Shown: one piece after another, positions 62,662-64,000 of the stretch
How positions within the stretch are numbered: the first letter of the stretch is position 1
Layout: each line of letters opens with the position of its first letter
Assembly: GCA_021769725.1 (NCBI GenBank)
Contig: JAETSI010000004.1
Coordinates: 1 to 64,000 of the forward strand
Reading direction: 5' to 3'
Length of the DNA stretch: 64,000 nucleotides
Source of the DNA: Oscillospiraceae bacterium
GTDB taxonomy: Bacteria > Bacillota > Clostridia > Oscillospirales > Ruminococcaceae
The notes under the pieces: model-generated
Databases searched by the model: none
Seen by the model: the letters and a program-made list of their open reading frames with translations, nothing else
Told to the model about the DNA's origin: nothing
Program-made: the position numbers and the translations under genes

Positions 62662-64000
62662 GCACCTTTGATAAAGATCTGCTGAAAGAACTGCTGCGCC
62701 TTGACGTTCCGCAGGATGACGCCGAAGAAACAAAGCGCATTCTTACCGAGTGTACGGATGCTGCCGATACTCTTTCAAATCCGCTTGTCACACAGGAAGA
62801 AAAGCGTGGGATAGTTTCCAGGCTTTTCCCCGAAAGTATGCAGAAATTCATACTCAGCGCCGTAAAAAACAGAACTGTCGGACTGCTCCCTGAGGTAATT
62901 GACGAATACAGCGACGCAATTCTTGAAAAACAGGGCAGCATAAAGGCTGTTGTCCGCTATGTTACACCGCTTACAGAGGCTCAGCAGGCTGATCTCCGGA
63001 AGTACATCATGGACAGGTTCGTCAAAGAGGACGTATCTATAGAATACAGGCAGGATCCGGATATCATCGGCGGATTTATTCTCAATGCCGGCGACGCAGA
63101 ATACGATAAAAGCTATCGTACAGCGCTGAAACGCATGAAGGAAAACCTTCACAGCAAGGCTGCCGAATATACCGAGTTAAGCGAAAACGCTGCCGAAAAA
63201 GGCTCTGTAGGCGATATCATTTCCGTACTCAAAACAGAAGTCAAGGACTTTGAAGTCAAGTCCGGAGCAACCGAGACAGGTTTTGTAACACGTCTCGGCG
63301 ACGGTATCGCACAGGTACACGGCATGAACTCCGTTATGTACGGAGAACTGGTAGAGTTTGAAACGGGCATACGTGGAATCGTCCAGAATCTTGAGGAAAA
63401 GACAGTCGGCGTGGTGCTTCTCGGCGACGACCACGGTCTTACCGAAGGCTCTTCTGTCGTAAGAACGGGCAAACGTGCCGGAATCGGCGTAAGCGACGAG
63501 CTGCTCGGACGTGTTGTGGACGCACTCGGCACTCCTATTGACGGTCTTGGGGCAATAAATGCCGAAGATTACTTCCCAATCGAGCGTGAAGCTCCGGGCG
63601 TTATTGAAAGAAAGCCGGTAAGCGTTCCTCTCCAGACAGGAATAATGGCTATCGATTCAATGTTCCCTATCGGCAGGGGTCAGCGTGAGCTTATCATCGG
63701 CGACAGGCAGACCGGAAAAACTTCTATAGCCGTGGATACGATAATAAACCAGAAAGACAAGGACGTTGTCTGCGTCTACGTCGCTATCGGTCAGAAATCT
63801 TCCACTGTCGCACAGGTGGTCGGAACACTGAAAAAATACGGCGCAATGGACTACTCGGTGGTAATCTGCGCTTCTGCCAGCGATCCGGCTCCGTTCCAGT
63901 ATATATCCCCCTATTCGGGCACTGCTATTGCGGAATACTTCATGTCAAAGGGCAGAGACGTCCTCATTGTGTACGACGACCTGTCAAAGCACGCCGTCGC
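62658..64000 (+). CDS. ATP synthase delta-alpha fusion, partial at window end
   Basis: A single open frame with no stop. Residues about 1-170 are a delta (OSCP-like) subunit: MSTFDKDLLKELLRLDV at the start, VRYVTPLTEAQQADLRKY and DPDIIGGFILNAGD. From about residue 178 it is F1 alpha: SVGDIISVLKTEVKDFEV, GDGIAQVHGM, GELVEFETG, then Walker A GDRQTGKTS and QKSSTVAQVV. Between the two there is no stop and no in-frame ATG, GTG or TTG with a ribosome-binding site; the first later ATG is inside alpha at about 63324. Normally delta and alpha are separate genes present at 1 and 3 copies per enzyme. The alpha part is cut by the window edge. Confidence 0.85.
   Translation, partial: MSTFDKDLLKELLRLDVPQDDAEETKRILTECTDAADTLSNPLVTQEEKRGIVSRLFPESMQKFILSAVKNRTVGLLPEVIDEYSDAILEKQGSIKAVVRYVTPLTEAQQADLRKYIMDRFVKEDVSIEYRQDPDIIGGFILNAGDAEYDKSYRTALKRMKENLHSKAAEYTELSENAAEKGSVGDIISVLKTEVKDFEVKSGATETGFVTRLGDGIAQVHGMNSVMYGELVEFETGIRGIVQNLEEKTVGVVLLGDDHGLTEGSSVVRTGKRAGIGVSDELLGRVVDALGTPIDGLGAINAEDYFPIEREAPGVIERKPVSVPLQTGIMAIDSMFPIGRGQRELIIGDRQTGKTSIAVDTIINQKDKDVVCVYVAIGQKSSTVAQVVGTLKKYGAMDYSVVICASASDPAPFQYISPYSGTAIAEYFMSKGRDVLIVYDDLSKHAV

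Noticed and set aside
62775..63532. Minus-strand frames under the ATP synthase delta-alpha region
   Set aside because: Shadows of the conserved plus-strand frame, which runs to the window end.

Overview
The window looks like a chromosomal segment of a low-to-moderate GC Gram-positive anaerobe close to Ruminococcus (Oscillospiraceae). The evidence is five dockerin-bearing secreted proteins (GH5 endoglucanase, CE2-type esterase, trypsin-like protease, CAP-domain protein and one unknown), Firmicutes-type lipoproteins, a small bacterial SRP RNA, a Spo0A homologue and plant-polysaccharide enzymes (GH95, GH26). No cohesin or scaffoldin gene is in the window. The species call is an inference from gene content.

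Layout. 1-8.5 kb: CAP-dockerin protein, a neopullulanase-like GH13 enzyme with glycogen phosphorylase, a membrane protein that resembles a signal peptidase without its catalytic residues (3' frame disrupted), and the rplJ-rplL operon with its L10 leader. 8.5-16 kb: a YfhO-type membrane protein, a solute-binding lipoprotein and aspartokinase. 16-23 kb: a dockerin cluster. 23-28.4 kb: housekeeping genes cysE-cysS-walJ-like-rlmH-birA-deoD.

28.4-43 kb: feoB, on the minus strand, is cut in two by a mobile element of about 12.5 kb. The element has near-perfect inverted ends (ATGACTGGGTACA / TGTACCCAGTCAT) and a large serine recombinase at its right end. It also carries a replication-relaxation protein, a VirD4/TraG-like ATPase, an M48 protease and a long hairpin that could be an origin. 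Its left half holds a second system: a tyrosine integrase flanked by two perfect 23-bp inverted core-type sites and by paired arm-type repeats. Inside this 1.4-kb segment a near-consensus promoter points out across the left site. Inversion would point it at an AT-rich three-gene operon that includes a 1278-residue secreted WG-repeat/SH3 protein. I read this as a candidate self-inverting phase switch, and it is the most interesting object here.

43-52.5 kb: recR, ybaB, dnaX with the SRP RNA gene just upstream, then divergently an alpha-L-fucosidase-type GH95, a GH26 mannanase lipoprotein, a HAD-like protein that appears to lack catalytic aspartates, and spo0A. 52.6-61 kb: an exopolysaccharide operon (priming sugar transferase, manC, gmd, two GT4 transferases, an rmd-like reductase) that would make and use GDP-mannose and probably GDP-D-rhamnose. 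It is preceded by a structured leader and interrupted by a 167-bp MITE-like repeat. 61-64 kb: an F-type ATP synthase operon (atpB-E-F) ending in a continuous reading frame that joins the delta and alpha subunits; it runs off the window.
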